From positions 1-7,242 of the forward strand of contig VFHG01000131.1 of assembly GCA_009392075.1 (NCBI GenBank): a stretch of DNA of 7,242 bases. The letters run 5' to 3'. The notes below the pieces were generated by a model. The model saw nothing but the letters and a program-made list of their open reading frames with translations, searched no databases and had not been told where the DNA came from. Both the position numbers and the translations under genes were made by a program. Positions 6,077-7,242 of the stretch are shown here, piece by piece (position 1 is the stretch's first letter; every line of letters starts with the position of its first letter). The stretch is from SAR202 cluster bacterium (GTDB lineage Bacteria > Chloroflexota > Dehalococcoidia > UBA3495).

Positions 6077-6083
6077 TAACCCT

Positions 6084-7242
6084 TTGGTCCGCTATATGCC
6101 CTATGCCGACATGGACAAGATGATGTCCTTGTCTAAGCGCCGGGGTTTCATGTTTCAAAGTTCAGAGATCTACGGAGGACTGGGTTCCACTTGGGACTAC
6201 GGCCCCTTGGGCGTAGAGCTTAAACGCAACGTCAAAGAAGCCTGGTGGCGCTCGGTGGTCACCGAGCGCGACGACATGGTGGGCCTCGACGCCGCCATCT
6301 TGATGCACCCTCAGGTATGGGTCGCCAGCGGCCACGTCGAGAATTTTTCAGACCCCTTGGTCGAGTGCAAAGAGTGCAACTCGCGGTTCCGCCAGGACCA
6401 CCTTCTGGAAGAGACAGGGATAGACCCGGAGTCCCCGGAAGCTGAGGCTGCTCTCAAAGACCTGCGCTGCCCCAATTGCGGCGGCGAACTTGGGCCGCCC
6501 CGCCGCTTCAACCTGATGTTCAAGACTTTCATGGGCCCGGTGGAGGATACGGCCAACGAGGTGTTTCTGCGTCCTGAGACCGCCCAGGGCATCTTCGTGA
6601 ACTTCAAGAACGTGCTGGACTCGACGCGTAAGAAACTGCCCTTCGGTATCGGCCAGATCGGCAAGTCGTTCCGGAACGAGATCACACCGGGCAACTTCAC
6701 CTTCCGCACACGGGAATTCGAGCAGATGGAGGTGGAGTTCTTCGTGAAGCCAAGCTCGGACGAAGAGTGGCTGGATAGCTGGGTGAAAAGCCGCTACCAG
6801 TGGTACGTGGACCTGGGCATCCGGCCCGAAAATTTGCGGCTGCGCAAGCACGGCGACGACGAACTGGCCCACTACGCCAAAGCCTGCTACGACGTGGAGT
6901 ACCGTTTCCCCTGGGGCTGGGGAGAGCTGGAGGGGATCGCCAACCGTGGTGACTTCGACCTGCGCCAGCACCAAGAGGTCAGCGGCCAGGACATGACTTA
7001 CTTCGACGAGTCAGAAGAAGGAGATGACCGGCGATACCTGCCCTACGTGATCGAGCCATCTGGCGGTGTCGACCGGGCCACCCTGGCCTTCTGGCTGGAC
7101 GCCTATGACGAAGAACCCGACGGCGACAACGTCCGTGTGGTATCCCACATCCATCGCGACCTTGCACCAGTCACCGTAGCCGCGCTGCCCTTGAGCAGGA
7201 ACGACAAGCTGCTGCCTACGGCGCGGAGCGTCTACGACATGC
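6084..7242 (+). CDS. glyS: Glycyl-tRNA synthetase, alpha2 (eukaryote-like) type, 3' end beyond the window
   Basis: Cytoplasmic class II enzyme that charges tRNA-Gly with glycine. The 386 codons visible begin MVRYMPYADMDKMM and continue with the hallmark segment KRRGFMFQSSEIYGG then STWDYGPLGVELKRN. A four-cysteine zinc-type insert is present (CKEC, Cys95/98, and CPNC, Cys129/132). Class II motif 2 is FRNEITPGNFTFRTREFEQME, with FRNE at 196-199. Motif 3 is SGGVDRATLAF with Arg331. After it, HIHRDLAPVTVAALPLSRND starts the C-terminal anticodon-binding domain, which the window edge cuts. Family members have about 460 residues, so roughly 70-80 are missing. This is the single-gene dimeric form, not the GlyQ/GlyS tetramer. 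The TTG start is set by a strong AGGAGG. A leader with a palindrome and a possible anti-Shine-Dalgarno suggests regulation. Confidence 0.95.
   Translation, partial: MVRYMPYADMDKMMSLSKRRGFMFQSSEIYGGLGSTWDYGPLGVELKRNVKEAWWRSVVTERDDMVGLDAAILMHPQVWVASGHVENFSDPLVECKECNSRFRQDHLLEETGIDPESPEAEAALKDLRCPNCGGELGPPRRFNLMFKTFMGPVEDTANEVFLRPETAQGIFVNFKNVLDSTRKKLPFGIGQIGKSFRNEITPGNFTFRTREFEQMEVEFFVKPSSDEEWLDSWVKSRYQWYVDLGIRPENLRLRKHGDDELAHYAKACYDVEYRFPWGWGELEGIANRGDFDLRQHQEVSGQDMTYFDESEEGDDRRYLPYVIEPSGGVDRATLAFWLDAYDEEPDGDNVRVVSHIHRDLAPVTVAALPLSRNDKLLPTARSVYDM

Noticed and set aside
6348..6974. A 208-codon open frame on the minus strand
   Set aside because: It lies entirely within the clearly coding glyS frame and shows no family motif; it is a GC-skew shadow. 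The same holds for other antisense frames across the transporter and chelatase genes.

Overview
The window reads as chromosomal DNA of a moderately GC-rich bacterium. A member of the Chloroflexota (Dehalococcoidia or SAR202-like) is my best guess. The reasons are the lipoprotein-type solute-binding protein with a Ser/Thr-rich tether, the fused ChlI/ChlD-type chelatase, the dimeric (alpha2) glycyl-tRNA synthetase, and a dispersed inverted repeat that starts TGTCATTCCGAG. This assignment is inference; no marker in the window settles it.

Layout, all genes on the + strand. An intrinsic terminator hairpin (9-36) lies at the left edge. Next come three tightly coupled genes of a peptide/nickel-type ABC importer: a lipoprotein substrate-binding protein (68-1660), a DppB/NikB-type permease (1662-2609) and a DppC/NikC-type permease (about 2590-3495). 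No ATPase genes follow. A 203-bp gap then holds a good sigma70-like promoter and a strongly structured leader (about 3590-3663). After it lies a 697-residue fused AAA+/VWA chelatase subunit (3699-5792). The next gap (5793-6083) carries a roughly 100-bp imperfect inverted repeat, a perfect 20-bp palindrome, and a sequence complementary to the Shine-Dalgarno of the next gene. The window ends inside a glycyl-tRNA synthetase gene (6084 to the edge).

How the parts may work together. The importer components bring a substrate to the membrane, with the ATP-hydrolysing subunits missing here. The chelatase subunit is the ATP-driven motor that helps a large CobN/ChlH-type subunit insert Co2+ or Mg2+ into a tetrapyrrole. 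If the importer carries a metal or metallophore, the two units could serve one metal-cofactor pathway, but adjacency is the only support. GlyRS is a housekeeping gene that looks transcriptionally separate.

No wholly new multi-gene system is evident. The least explained signals are non-coding: the three-helix leader before the chelatase with possible alternative pairings, the palindrome and anti-Shine-Dalgarno arrangement before glyS, and the terminator that sits too close to the first gene to leave room for an ordinary promoter.
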